Source: VRUE01 sp963727465
Lineage (GTDB): Bacteria; Actinomycetota; Thermoleophilia; Solirubrobacterales; 70-9
Length of the DNA stretch: 64,000 bases
NCBI GenBank assembly: GCA_963727465.1
Contig: CAVSGL010000005.1
Location: 62,001-126,000, forward strand
Direction: 5' to 3'
The notes beneath the pieces were generated by a model, which saw only the letters and a program-made list of their open reading frames with translations, was not told where the DNA came from and made no database searches. The position numbers were made by a program, and so were the translations under genes. Positions 1 through 10,461 of this stretch are shown one piece after another; positions within the stretch are counted from its first letter, which is position 1; each line of letters begins with the position of its first letter.

Positions 1-428
1 TCGGCCGCCAGCCGGGATCCGGGCCGGTATCGCTGAGCGCCGTCGCCGAGGCCGAGCGCCTGCCGCTCTCCTACCTCGAGCACCTGGTGGCCAAGCTGCG
101 CAACGCCGGCCTCGTCAGCTCGACCCGCGGCGCCCACGGCGGCTACCGGCTGGCGCAGCCGGCGGATTCGATCACGCTCGACCAGGTGGTCGAGGCGCTG
201 GAAGGTCAGATCGCGCCGATGGAGTGCTTCCACGAGACTCCCGAGGGCAAGGTGCTCTGCTCGCACGAGAGCGACGGCGACCGCGCCTGCGCGACCAAGC
301 TGCTCTGGACGCGCGTCCAGGGCGGCGTCACCAAGGCGCTGGCCGGCACGACGCTGGCCGAGCTGGTCGAGTTCTCCGGCGGCTCGGCGGGCAACGCCGA
401 GAAGACGCCGGTCGGCAGCGCCGCCTGA
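1..428 (+). CDS. Rrf2-family transcriptional regulator (5' truncated by window edge)
   Basis: The reading frame is open from the first bases of the window, so the N-terminus is missing. The visible part has the Rrf2 pattern: end of the winged helix (YLEHLVAKLRNAGLV), the wing motif RGAHGGYRLA, a DQVVEALEG segment, then three cysteines (CFHETPEGKVLC and a later ACATKLLW). Those cysteines are spaced C-x10-C-x9-C, in the place where IscR/RsrR-type members bind an Fe-S cluster. It lies 29 bp upstream of sufC on the same strand, so it is the probable Fe-S-sensing regulator of the suf genes. The palindrome at 5905-5927, in front of the second suf operon, is a candidate target (inference). I see no sequence evidence that separates an IscR-like from a SufR-like role. 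Confidence 0.85.
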   Translation, partial: GRQPGSGPVSLSAVAEAERLPLSYLEHLVAKLRNAGLVSSTRGAHGGYRLAQPADSITLDQVVEALEGQIAPMECFHETPEGKVLCSHESDGDRACATKLLWTRVQGGVTKALAGTTLAELVEFSGGSAGNAEKTPVGSAA

Positions 429-457
429 ACGAAGAAAACCCCAGAAACGGAGCGAAA

Positions 458-1229
<772 letters not shown>

Positions 1230-1239
1230 CCTCGCGCCG

Positions 1240-2496
1240 ATGGAGCCGACGACGACCACGCCCGCGTCGGCCTTCCCGATCGAGAAGGTCCGCGCCGCCT
1301 TCCCCGCGCTGGAGCGCGAGGTCCACGGCCGCCCGGTCGCCTACCTCGACAGCGGCGCCAGCGCCCAGCGGGTGCTGGCCTCGATCCAGGCGGTCGACCG
1401 CTACGAGCGCGCCCACCACTCCAACGTCCACCGCGGCTCGCACACGCTCTCGGCCGAGGCGACGGCAGCCTACGAGGGCGCCCGGGCGACGGTCGCCGAC
1501 CACCTCGGCGCCGCCGACCGGCGCGAGGTGATCTTCGTCCGCAACGCGACCGAGGCGATCAACCTGGTGGCGCGCGCCTGGGGCGACGCCAACCTCGGCC
1601 GCGGCGACCGCGTCGTGCTGACCGAGATCGAGCACCACTCGAACATCGTCCCCTGGCAGCAGCTCGCCGAGCGGGCCGGGGCCGAGATCGACTGGGTGCC
1701 GGTGGACGACGAGGGCCTGCTCGACCTCGACGCCTACGCGGCGCTGCTCGAGCGCGGGCCGAAGCTGGTCGCGGTCGCCCACGTCTCCAACGTGCTCGGC
1801 AGCGAGAACCCGCTCGCCGAGATCGCCCGGCTGGCGCACGAGGCGGGCGCGCTGGTGCTCGCCGACGGCGCCCAGGCGGCGCCGAAGCTGCCGCTCGACG
1901 TGGCCGAGCTCGGCGTCGACTTCTACGCCCTCACCGGGCACAAGCTCTACGCGCCGACCGGGATCGGGGCGCTGTGGGCGAAGCTCGACCTGCTGCGCGA
2001 GATGCCGCCCTTCCTCGGCGGCGGCTCGATGATCCGCAAGGTGACCAGGGACGGGACGACCTACGCCGACCCGCCCGCCCGCTTCGAGGCCGGCACGCCG
2101 GCGATCGCCCAGGCGGTCGGCATGGCCTCGGCCCTGCGCTGGCTCGACGGCCTCGGCATGGAGGCGGTGCGCGACCACGAGCGCGAGATCGCCGACTACG
2201 CGCTGGAGCGGCTCGCCGAGGTCCCCGGCCTGCGCGTCTTCGGCCCGCCGCGCGGCGCCGAGCGGCTCGGCCCCGTCTCCTTCGAGCTCGCCGGCGTCCA
2301 CGCCCACGACGTCTCCGAGATCCTCGACCGCCACGGCGTCGCCGTGCGCGCCGGCCACCACTGCGCGCAGCCGCTGATGGAGCGGCTCGGCGTCGCCGCC
2401 ACCGCCCGCGCCAGCTTCGGCGTCTACACGATCCGCGAGGAGATCGACCGCCTGATCGACGGACTCCACGACGCGCGCAAGGTCTTCGGTCTCTGA
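1240..2496 (+). CDS. sufS: SufS, group II cysteine desulfurase
   Basis: PLP-dependent enzyme that removes sulfur from L-cysteine and passes it, as persulfide, to SufU for cluster assembly. 418 aa, the usual SufS length. The N-terminal motif YLDSGASAQRV is followed by NATEAINLVA, EIEHHSNIVPW and the PLP lysine in ALTGHKLYAPTG (Lys235). The persulfide cysteine is in RAGHHCAQPLM (Cys375). The R-x-S-F-G-x-Y-x-x-EEID ending is typical of SufS. The ATG start is 10 bp after sufC. Its stop codon overlaps the sufU start by one base (TGATG), so the two are translationally coupled, as expected for partners. Confidence 0.97.
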   Translation: MEPTTTTPASAFPIEKVRAAFPALEREVHGRPVAYLDSGASAQRVLASIQAVDRYERAHHSNVHRGSHTLSAEATAAYEGARATVADHLGAADRREVIFVRNATEAINLVARAWGDANLGRGDRVVLTEIEHHSNIVPWQQLAERAGAEIDWVPVDDEGLLDLDAYAALLERGPKLVAVAHVSNVLGSENPLAEIARLAHEAGALVLADGAQAAPKLPLDVAELGVDFYALTGHKLYAPTGIGALWAKLDLLREMPPFLGGGSMIRKVTRDGTTYADPPARFEAGTPAIAQAVGMASALRWLDGLGMEAVRDHEREIADYALERLAEVPGLRVFGPPRGAERLGPVSFELAGVHAHDVSEILDRHGVAVRAGHHCAQPLMERLGVAATARASFGVYTIREEIDRLIDGLHDARKVFGL

Positions 2497-2930
2497 TGGA
2501 GGACCAGCTCTACCGCGAGCAGATCCTCGAGCACTACAAGCGGCCGCACAACTTCGGCCGGGTCGAGAACCCCGACCTCGAGTTCGAGGACACCAACCCC
2601 TTCTGCGGCGACGAGCAGCACGTGACTCTGCGGCTCGACGAGGACGGCCGCGTGGCCGAGGTCGCCTTCGAGGGCCAGGGCTGCGCGATCTCGACCGCGG
2701 CGACCTCGCTGCTGACCGACGAGCTGGTCGGCAAGACGCGCGAGGAGCTGCTCGCGATCCCGAAAGAGGAGGTGCTCGACCTGCTCGGCATCGAGATCTC
2801 GGCGACGCGGATGAAGTGCGCGATGCTCGGCCTCAAGGTGGTCAAGAGCGCCGGCCTCGGTCAGCCGGCCGAATGGGAGGACGAGGGCGAGACCGGCGAC
2901 CCCTCCGAGGCGACCGCCGACCTCGGGTAG
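2496..2930 (+). CDS. sufU: SufU, zinc-dependent sulfurtransferase
   Basis: 144-aa SufU/NifU-like protein that accepts sulfur from SufS by zinc-ligand swapping (known for Bacillus SufU). Ligands are visible: Cys37 and Asp39 in NPFCGDE, Cys63 in GQGCAIS and Cys108 in RMKCAML. The region between Cys63 and Cys108 has the insertion typical of SufU as against IscU. The ATG overlaps the sufS stop. The acidic C-terminal tail is not conserved and overlaps, tail to tail, the last 70 bp of the MmpL-like gene on the other strand. Confidence 0.95.
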   Translation: MEDQLYREQILEHYKRPHNFGRVENPDLEFEDTNPFCGDEQHVTLRLDEDGRVAEVAFEGQGCAISTAATSLLTDELVGKTREELLAIPKEEVLDLLGIEISATRMKCAMLGLKVVKSAGLGQPAEWEDEGETGDPSEATADLG

Positions 2931-5041
2931 CCGGAGGCGCCGGGCCGCCAGGCGCGCTCGCCGAGCAGGTGGGTGATCGCGGGGATCAGCAGCGCCCGGA
3001 CGACGAGCGTGTCGAGCAGGACGCCGACCGCGACGGCGGCGCCGATCTGCACCAGCCCCTCCAGCGGCAGCAGGGTCAGCGTGGCGAAGGTGCCGGCGAG
3101 GACCAGGCCGGCGCCGGTGACGACGGCGCCCGTGTTTCGCAGCGCCTCGAGGATCCCCTCGCGCGTCCCCCGCTTCGCCGCCTCCTCGCGCGCCCGCGCC
3201 ATCAGGAAGATGTTGTAGTCGACGCCCAGCGCGACGAGGAAGATGAACGCCATCAGCACCAGGTTGAAGGCGATCCCGCCCGAGCCGAAGACGTCGGCGA
3301 AGGCGAAGGTGACGAGGCCGAGCGTCGCGGCGAAGGAGGCGACGACGGTGGCGATCAGGTAGGCCGGCGCGACCAGGGCCCGCAGCACCAGAGCGAGGAT
3401 CGCGGCGACGACCAGCAGCACGAGCGGCACGATCAGCCGCGTGTCGCGCGCGTTGGTCTGCTCGACGTCGAGGTTCTCGGCCGGGATGCCGCCGACGATC
3501 GCGCTCGGCGCGACTTCGGCCAGCTTGTCGCGGATGTCCTCGACCGCTTCGGCGGCCGCGCCCGAGTAGGGGTCTTCGCGCAGGACGATCGCCAGCGCCT
3601 CCTTGCCGGTGTCCGGTGAGGGCGGCCCCGGCAGCGGCAGCTGCACCGCGGGAAGCTGCTTGAGCCCCTCGAGCGCCGCCGGCACCTCCCGCAGGTCGAC
3701 CATCGCCGTCAGCGGCGAGCTGATGCCGGGCGGGAAGTGCCGTTCGAGCTCTTCCGTCCCGCGGCTGGATTCGGTCGCGCCGGTCTCCCCCTGGCCGAAC
3801 CCGATCGTGCCGTGGTGGGCGAGGTTGCCGAGCGAGAGCAGGGCGAGCGCGGCGATCACGACGACGACGATCCGCCGCGGCCGGCGGCGGACGAGCTCCG
3901 CCACACGCGCCCAGCGCCGGTCCGGCCCCGCCGTCCGGTGCGGCCGCGCCGGCCAGAAGGCGCGCTCGCCGAGCAGCGCCAGCAGCGCCGGGAAGAGCGT
4001 GAACGAGGCGACCAGCATCGTCGCGATCCCGATGCCCAGCACCGGGCCGAGCCAGTGGGTCGACTGGAGCTCGGCGACCAGCAGCACGAGCATCGCCGCG
4101 ATCACGGTCCCGGCCGAGGCGGCGATCGCGGGGAAGCTCTCGGCGACGGCCGCGGGCAGCGCCGCGGCGGGCTCGCGGCCCCTGCCGATCTCCTCGCGGT
4201 AGCGGTGCACGAGCAGCATCGAGTAGTCGGTGCCGGCGCCGAAGATCAGCACGAGCAGCAACAGCGTGCCCTCGACGTTGACCTCGATCGCGCCGGCCTC
4301 GATCAGCAGGTAGACGACGCCGACGGCGACCAGGTAGGCGGTGCCGACGACGAGCAGCGGCAGCAGCGCCAGCGCCGGCGCCCGGTAGACGAGCAGGAGC
4401 AGGACCAGGACCAGGGCGAGGGCGGCGACGAGCAGGGTCTGGCTCGCGTCGTCGGCAACCCGCTCGAGGTCCGCCGCGACCGCTCCCGGGCCGGTGACGT
4501 AGGAGCGCAGGCCGGGGGCGCGGTGCTCGCGCAGGTAGCGGCGGACCTTGAACACGCCGTCGATCGCGCCGTGCTCGCCGGCGTTGAGGGCCAGCGCCAG
4601 CAGCGCCGCCCGGTGATCGCGGGAGACCGGCCCGACGCCCCGGGCGATCGCCGCGATCCCTCCCAGGGTCCTGTCCGACTCGCCCGAGTAGGGGGCGAAG
4701 ACCGGCGTCGCGCCGGTCAGCCCGAGCCGTTCGAGCCCGGTGCCGAGCCGGCCGATCGCGTTCAGATCGCCCGCCGTGAGGCGGCCGCCGTCCTCGCGGG
4801 CGAAGACGACGAGAACCGGGACGTCGTCGCCGTTTCTGTAGCCGTGCTGGAGCTGGTTCACGACCCGCGTCGACTGGGCGTGCGCCGGCAGGAAGCTGCT
4901 CTGGCCGGCGGTGGTCACGTCGCCCAGGTGGGCGTGGGCGACGAGCCCGGCAACCCCGAGCGCGACCCAGACCAGGACGACGACCCAGCGCCCGCGCCGT
5001 CCGCTGACCGACCTCGCAAGCCGCGCGACCATCCCGCTCAC
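2861..5041 (-). CDS. MMPL/RND-family membrane transporter
   Basis: 726-aa polytopic inner-membrane transporter. The architecture is duplicated: one TM helix near the N-terminus, a large extracytoplasmic loop (roughly residues 45-195), a TM cluster (roughly 200-370) with the MmpL signature GTDYSMLLVHRYREE, then a second TM helix, second loop and second TM cluster with GVDYNIFLMARAREE. The paired G-x-DY motifs are the proton-relay signature of MmpL-type exporters. Substrate cannot be told; actinobacterial relatives export lipids or small hydrophobic compounds. The C-terminal 25 residues overlap sufU in convergent orientation. No partner gene is adjacent, and an esterase with its own signal peptide lies just upstream on the same strand, 34 bp away. 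Confidence 0.9.
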   Translation of the reverse strand: MSGMVARLARSVSGRRGRWVVVLVWVALGVAGLVAHAHLGDVTTAGQSSFLPAHAQSTRVVNQLQHGYRNGDDVPVLVVFAREDGGRLTAGDLNAIGRLGTGLERLGLTGATPVFAPYSGESDRTLGGIAAIARGVGPVSRDHRAALLALALNAGEHGAIDGVFKVRRYLREHRAPGLRSYVTGPGAVAADLERVADDASQTLLVAALALVLVLLLLVYRAPALALLPLLVVGTAYLVAVGVVYLLIEAGAIEVNVEGTLLLLVLIFGAGTDYSMLLVHRYREEIGRGREPAAALPAAVAESFPAIAASAGTVIAAMLVLLVAELQSTHWLGPVLGIGIATMLVASFTLFPALLALLGERAFWPARPHRTAGPDRRWARVAELVRRRPRRIVVVVIAALALLSLGNLAHHGTIGFGQGETGATESSRGTEELERHFPPGISSPLTAMVDLREVPAALEGLKQLPAVQLPLPGPPSPDTGKEALAIVLREDPYSGAAAEAVEDIRDKLAEVAPSAIVGGIPAENLDVEQTNARDTRLIVPLVLLVVAAILALVLRALVAPAYLIATVVASFAATLGLVTFAFADVFGSGGIAFNLVLMAFIFLVALGVDYNIFLMARAREEAAKRGTREGILEALRNTGAVVTGAGLVLAGTFATLTLLPLEGLVQIGAAVAVGVLLDTLVVRALLIPAITHLLGERAWRPGASGYPRSAVASEGSPVSPSSSHSAG

Positions 5042-5075
5042 GGCAGCGAAGCCTATTGCGCGGCTGGACGGGTGT

Positions 5076-5840
5076 TCAGGCGGCGGCGTGGGCGGCGAGC
5101 CAGCTCAGGCCCTGGCGGAACGCCGAGGTCTTCGCTCCGGAGTCCGCGTGCCGCCCCCGGATGCGAACCAGCGATACGCGGGGATCGCGTTCGGCGAAGC
5201 CGATGTTCATCGCGCAGGGGACGATCGCGTCTTCGCAGCTCTGGAAGATCAGCAGCGGCCGCAGGCTCGGTTGGCCGGCGGAGGAATAGGCACGCAGGGA
5301 CTCGGCTGTGGCGCGCAGGTGGCGCCAGGAGTGCGGGTCGGCCGGCGGGTCGGTGCGGTAGCGCAGGGCGTAGGGCGAGGCCCAGGCGCGCAGCGCGGTC
5401 GGCGGCGACTTCGCCACGGCGGCGCGCACGTAGCCGCGCGAGGCGAGCCAGGCGGCGATCGCGCCGCCGGCCGAGTCGCCGTAGGCGAATACGCGGTGGC
5501 CCTGCCGGCGCAGCGAGAGCGCCAGCTCTTTCATCCGGGTGAACGCGGCGGGCAGGTCGTCGAGCGGATAGGCGGGCTGAAGGGTCGCGAACTCGCTGCC
5601 CTGGGCGGCGATCGCCGCCGCGTAGTCCATGTAGGAGGGGTCGCCGCCGAAGAAGCCGCCGCCGTGGATCAGCAGCAGCACCGGCTTCGGCGGCGCGTCG
5701 GCGGCGGCCGCCGGCGACGCGCCAAGAGCTGCCGCGAACGCTGCCACGAGCAGCACCGCGAGCACGAGTGCTCCGTTGACCACGCTATGGGGGGAAAACG
5801 GAGCACTCGCTCGCAGACATCGACCCATTCCGACGCTCAT
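5076..5840 (-). CDS. Secreted alpha/beta hydrolase (HSL-type esterase)
   Basis: 254 aa. The N-terminus has a hydrophobic stretch (ALVLAVLLVAAFAAALGA) followed by an Ala-rich cleavage region, so the enzyme is probably exported. The oxyanion motif HGGGFFGGD, the nucleophile elbow GDSAGG, an acid residue in SCEDAIVP and a histidine in RGRHADSG complete a hormone-sensitive-lipase-type catalytic triad. Substrate unknown: a carboxylesterase acting on small acyl esters is the safest reading. It precedes the MmpL-like gene on the same strand and is divergent from the Rieske-sufB-sufD operon, sharing the 129-bp region that holds the palindrome at 5905-5927. Confidence 0.85.
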   Translation of the reverse strand: MSVGMGRCLRASAPFSPHSVVNGALVLAVLLVAAFAAALGASPAAAADAPPKPVLLLIHGGGFFGGDPSYMDYAAAIAAQGSEFATLQPAYPLDDLPAAFTRMKELALSLRRQGHRVFAYGDSAGGAIAAWLASRGYVRAAVAKSPPTALRAWASPYALRYRTDPPADPHSWRHLRATAESLRAYSSAGQPSLRPLLIFQSCEDAIVPCAMNIGFAERDPRVSLVRIRGRHADSGAKTSAFRQGLSWLAAHAAA

Positions 5841-5904
5841 ATCGGCAGGCAGAACAGCAGGTTCGAGCGAAAGGTGCGGTGTCCACGCGGGCGCCTTCCT
5901 CTAA

Positions 5905-5927
5905 AATCCGACTTGAGAAGTAGGATT
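5905..5927. promoter_or_regulatory. Imperfect palindrome, candidate Rrf2/IscR-type operator before Rieske-sufB-sufD
   Basis: AATCCGACTT-gag-AAGTAGGATT, 9 of 11 base pairs symmetrical. The half-site CCGACT/AGTAGG resembles the YYGACT...AGTCRR halves of IscR type-1 sites, though the spacing is one base longer. TAGGAT inside the right arm and TAAAAT at its left edge both fit the actinobacterial -10 pattern TANNNT, so a bound repressor would cover the promoter. It is 43 bp before the Rieske start. Link to the Rrf2 gene at the window start is inference. Confidence 0.5.
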
Positions 5928-5969
5928 AAGTCTCAACCCGCACTAAGCAAGGCAGAGAGGCTGCCCCCG

Positions 5970-6296
5970 ATGGCCGACACCGCAGGAACCCAGATCCCAG
6001 TGTGCCCGCTCGCCGAGCTGCCGCCCGGCACGACGCGCCTGGTCGAGCACGACGGGATCAAGATCGGCGTCTTCAACTGCGACGGGACGCTGTACGCGAT
6101 CGAGGATCGCTGCTCGCACGACGACGGGCCGCTGGCGGAGGGCGAGTTCGACGTCTCGGCCTGCACCGTCGAGTGCCCCCGGCACGGCTCGCTCTTCGAT
6201 CTGACCAGCGGCCGGCCGAAGACGCTGCCCGCCTATGCTCCGGTGCGGACGTTCGCGACGGCCGTCGTGGACGACACCATCGTTCTGGAGGTCTGA
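5970..6296 (+). CDS. Rieske-type [2Fe-2S] ferredoxin, suf-associated
   Basis: 108-aa soluble Rieske ferredoxin of the dioxygenase-ferredoxin type. Cluster ligands: Cys48 and His50 in DRCSHDDGPL, and Cys69 and His72 in ECPRHGS; the spacing is standard. No disulfide cysteines of the cytochrome bc type and no signal peptide, so it is cytoplasmic. It is the first gene of an operon with sufB (3 bp downstream) and sufD. Rieske ferredoxins are recurrent suf-operon members in actinobacteria; an electron-donor role in cluster assembly or repair is likely but unproven. Confidence 0.95.
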   Translation: MADTAGTQIPVCPLAELPPGTTRLVEHDGIKIGVFNCDGTLYAIEDRCSHDDGPLAEGEFDVSACTVECPRHGSLFDLTSGRPKTLPAYAPVRTFATAVVDDTIVLEV

Positions 6297-6299
6297 CAC

Positions 6300-7726
<1,427 letters not shown>

Positions 7727-7734
<8 letters not shown>

Positions 7735-8836
7735 GCTGGCCACGCTTCCGCCCCTTCCGGACCAGAAGACGAAGGGGTGGGAATTCACCGACCTCTCGCA
7801 GCTCGACCTCGACGCCTACGCAGCCGCTTCCGCCAGCGCCTCGCTGGGCACGGCGGAGGGCGCGACGGTGCTGCCGCTGGCCGACGCGGTGGACTCGCAT
7901 CCGGCGCTGGTCGCCGACCGGCTCGGCGCGCTGGCGCCGAGCGACGACCCCTTCGTCGCCCGCAACGAGGCCGCCTGGCGCGACGGCGTGCTCGTGCACG
8001 TGCCCGCCGGGGTCAGGCTGAGCGAGCCGATCCGGATCCGGCTGCCGCTGGACACCGACGGCGCGGCGGTCGCCTGGCGCACGCTGGTCGTGCTCGAGGA
8101 AGGCGCCGAGGCGGAGGTCTGGGAGCACTGCGAGTCGGCCGGCGACGAGACCGACGCGCTGCTCAACAGCGTCGTCGAGCTGCACGTCGGCCAGGCGGCG
8201 ACGCTGCGCTACGTCTCCACCCAGGACATCTCCGAGCGCGCCTGGATCTTCTCCAGCCAGCGCGCCCGGGTCGAGCGCGACGGACGGCTCGACTGGACGG
8301 CGCTCGGCTTCGGCTCGGGCAACGGCAAGGTGCGGATGGAGACCAACCTCGCCGGCCCCGGCTCGGAGGCGCGGGTGACCGGCGGCTACGCCGGCGGCCC
8401 CGGCCAGCACCTCGACTACGACACGACGCAGGAGCACGCGGCGCCGAACACGAACTCCGACCTCGCCTTCCGCGGCGTGCTCGCGGCGGGGGCGACGGCG
8501 GTCTGGCGCGGGATGATCCGGGTCGACCCCGGCGCCCAGCAGACCGACGCCTTCCAGGAGAGCCGCAACCTGCTGCTCTCACCCGACGCCCACGCCGACG
8601 CGATCCCCGGCCTCGAGATCGAAGCCGACGACGTGCGCTGCACCCACGCCGCGGCGATCGCCCAGATCGACCGCGACCAGCTCTTCTACCTGACCTCGCG
8701 CGGGATCGACGCGGCGGCGGCGAAGCAGCTGATCATCGAGGGCTTCCTCGAGTCGCTGGTCGAACGGCTCGCCGCGGGGCCGGTGCGCGACGAGGTCTCA
8801 GCGGCGCTGGAGCGCCGGCTCGCCGAGATCCTCTGA
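7727..8836 (+). CDS. sufD: SufD, Fe-S scaffold subunit
   Basis: 369-aa partner of SufB in the SufBC2D complex. TTG start (TTGGCTGAGCTG), overlapping the end of sufB by 8 bp, so translation is probably coupled. The N-terminal helical part (GWEFTDLSQLDLDAY) is followed by the beta-helix with HVPAGVRLSEPIRI and the conserved C-terminal block AIAQIDRDQLFYLTSRGID, with GFLESLVERL after it. The length is a little short but in the SufD range. The gene is intact, unlike its neighbours sufB and sufC. A strong hairpin follows the stop codon. Confidence 0.95.
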
Positions 8837-8852
8837 ACGACCCCCGAATACA

Positions 8853-8892
8853 CCGAGGCCACCGAAGTGGCTGATCGTTTCGGCGGCCTCGG
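8853..8892 (+). terminator. Hairpin after sufD, probable terminator
   Basis: The arms CCGAGGCCACCGAA and TTCGGCGGCCTCGG pair over 13 of 14 positions around an 11-nt loop, starting 17 bp after the sufD stop. There is no clear U-tract, which is common for actinobacterial terminators. The 170 bp beyond it, up to the next gene, hold nothing I can name. Confidence 0.65.
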
Positions 8893-9066
8893 CACTGCCT
8901 ATTTCATTGTGGAGAAAGACGGGCGTTTCTTGTGACTCGCAACCTGATTCGCAATCTCAGAGCCCAGTCAACCATTCTGTGTACCCGGCTGCATCGGTAG
9001 AAAACCGCTGCCCAAAACGGACGACTCCGCAGTTTGCGCCCTGCGCGGGCTGGCGCGGAGCCTGGC

Positions 9067-10461
9067 TCACCCGTTCGCCACCGAGAGCAGGTAGAGGCCG
9101 AAGCAGGTGAAGGCGACCATCACGGCCAGCATCCAGTACTGCGAGCGGGCCGCCTGCCGGTAGTCGCCCCAGTAGGCGACGGCGCGGTCGTGGGCGAGGG
9201 TGAGCCCGATCACGTGACCGATCACCAGCGCCGCCACCTGCACGTACCAGATCGCGTTGGCGCTCAGCAACTGGAAGTCGATGCCGGCCGAAGCGGTGCC
9301 GAAGAGGTCGGTCGTCCCGGTTCCCAGGGGGTCCGAGAGCAGGTAGGTGAACTGCGCCTGCTCCTGAAAGACGAAGAGGCTGAAGTAGTGGGCGACCAGG
9401 TAGGCGAAGGCGATCGGGATCAGCGTGTGGGCGAAGCCCGAGCGCAGTTTCCTGAACGAGGGCGCCCCGGGGACGCCGGCCATGCCCCGGACGCCGATCA
9501 GGTAGACGAGGCCGACGCCGGCGAAGGTGAGGGCGATGAACAGGGTGTCGGTCAGCCGCAGCGAGGTGGTCAGGCCGACGCCGGCTTCGACCAGCCATTC
9601 GAAGGTGCTTTCGAGGGGGCCCTTGAAGGCGCCCTCCTGGGCGCCGTCGAAGCTCGTCGTCGCGATCGAGGCGATCACCACGGCGGCCGAGCCGGGCACG
9701 GTCGCCCAGGTGGTCGCCGCGGAAAAGGGACGGCGCACGCCGAGCCTGCCGCCCTCGCTGCCGAAGCAGCCGAGCCGGCCGAACATGCCGAAGTAGACCG
9801 AGAAGACCTCGCCGGTGCGGCACCACTGCTCGACCCCGAACAGCGCCATCATCGCCAGCGTGTAGCCGCTGTAGACGAGGGCGGCGACGGCCGCCGCGTG
9901 CGGGTCGAGCCCGACCGCGACGCCACCGCTGGCGCCGTAGACGACCTCCAGCCAGACGACCGCGATCAGGCCGATCGCGGCGGGCCAGCGGCCGAGCTTC
10001 TCCGGGTAGCGCAGGTGGGCGGGACGCTGGCCGGCAAGCGCCGCGAACGTCCCCCCCACCGCGCGCCCGACCGCGCGCCAGGGATTGAACGGGCGGAAGA
10101 CGTCGCCGAGGACGACGCTGAACAGCGGCAAGCCGAGCCAGGCGGTGACGTAGAGGAAGGTGAGCGCGAAGTTGCGGTCGGGCGCTTCGGTGCCGCGCAG
10201 GCCGGCGTAGATCGCCAGGCCGAGCAGGAAGATCCCGATCAGACCGTAGGCGATCTGCGCCGGCAGCGAGAGCAGCGCCCGCGACCACCCCGCACCGAGG
10301 GGACGCCAGCGGTCCCGCTCGAAGCGGGGCGTGCGCCAGCCGACCGAGAGCGCGAAGAAGGAGACGATCAGGACGATCGACGCCCCCCAGGCGAACAGCC
10401 ACGCCGGGACCGGCAGGTCCTGGCGCGCGACCAGCGCGTGCGCGAACGGCAGCCAGCTCAC
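9067..10461 (-). CDS. Polytopic membrane protein, function unknown
   Basis: 464 aa with about ten hydrophobic segments spread over the whole length (for example ASIVLIVSFFALSVG near the N-terminus and MLAVMVAFTCFGLYLL at the C-terminus). No catalytic motif stands out; FRPFNPWRAVGRAVGG and the PLESTFEWL region look like conserved loops. GTG start overlaps the stop of the upstream lipoprotein gene (GTGA), so the two proteins are made together. The lipoprotein has histidine-rich copper/SOD-like features, so a metal or redox role in the membrane is a reasonable guess. As I recall, some actinobacterial proteins of this kind carry the database label fenitrothion hydrolase; I cannot confirm that from sequence. 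Confidence 0.7.
   Translation of the reverse strand: MSWLPFAHALVARQDLPVPAWLFAWGASIVLIVSFFALSVGWRTPRFERDRWRPLGAGWSRALLSLPAQIAYGLIGIFLLGLAIYAGLRGTEAPDRNFALTFLYVTAWLGLPLFSVVLGDVFRPFNPWRAVGRAVGGTFAALAGQRPAHLRYPEKLGRWPAAIGLIAVVWLEVVYGASGGVAVGLDPHAAAVAALVYSGYTLAMMALFGVEQWCRTGEVFSVYFGMFGRLGCFGSEGGRLGVRRPFSAATTWATVPGSAAVVIASIATTSFDGAQEGAFKGPLESTFEWLVEAGVGLTTSLRLTDTLFIALTFAGVGLVYLIGVRGMAGVPGAPSFRKLRSGFAHTLIPIAFAYLVAHYFSLFVFQEQAQFTYLLSDPLGTGTTDLFGTASAGIDFQLLSANAIWYVQVAALVIGHVIGLTLAHDRAVAYWGDYRQAARSQYWMLAVMVAFTCFGLYLLSVANG

Noticed and set aside
3737..5542. Long plus-strand open frame opposite the MMPL transporter and esterase
   Set aside because: Arg/Gln/Asp/Gly-rich shadow frame; both genes on the minus strand have clear families and motifs.
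8907..9110. 67-codon ORF between sufD and the membrane protein
   Set aside because: It overlaps the 3' end of the membrane protein gene and shows no motif, biased codons or ribosome-binding site.
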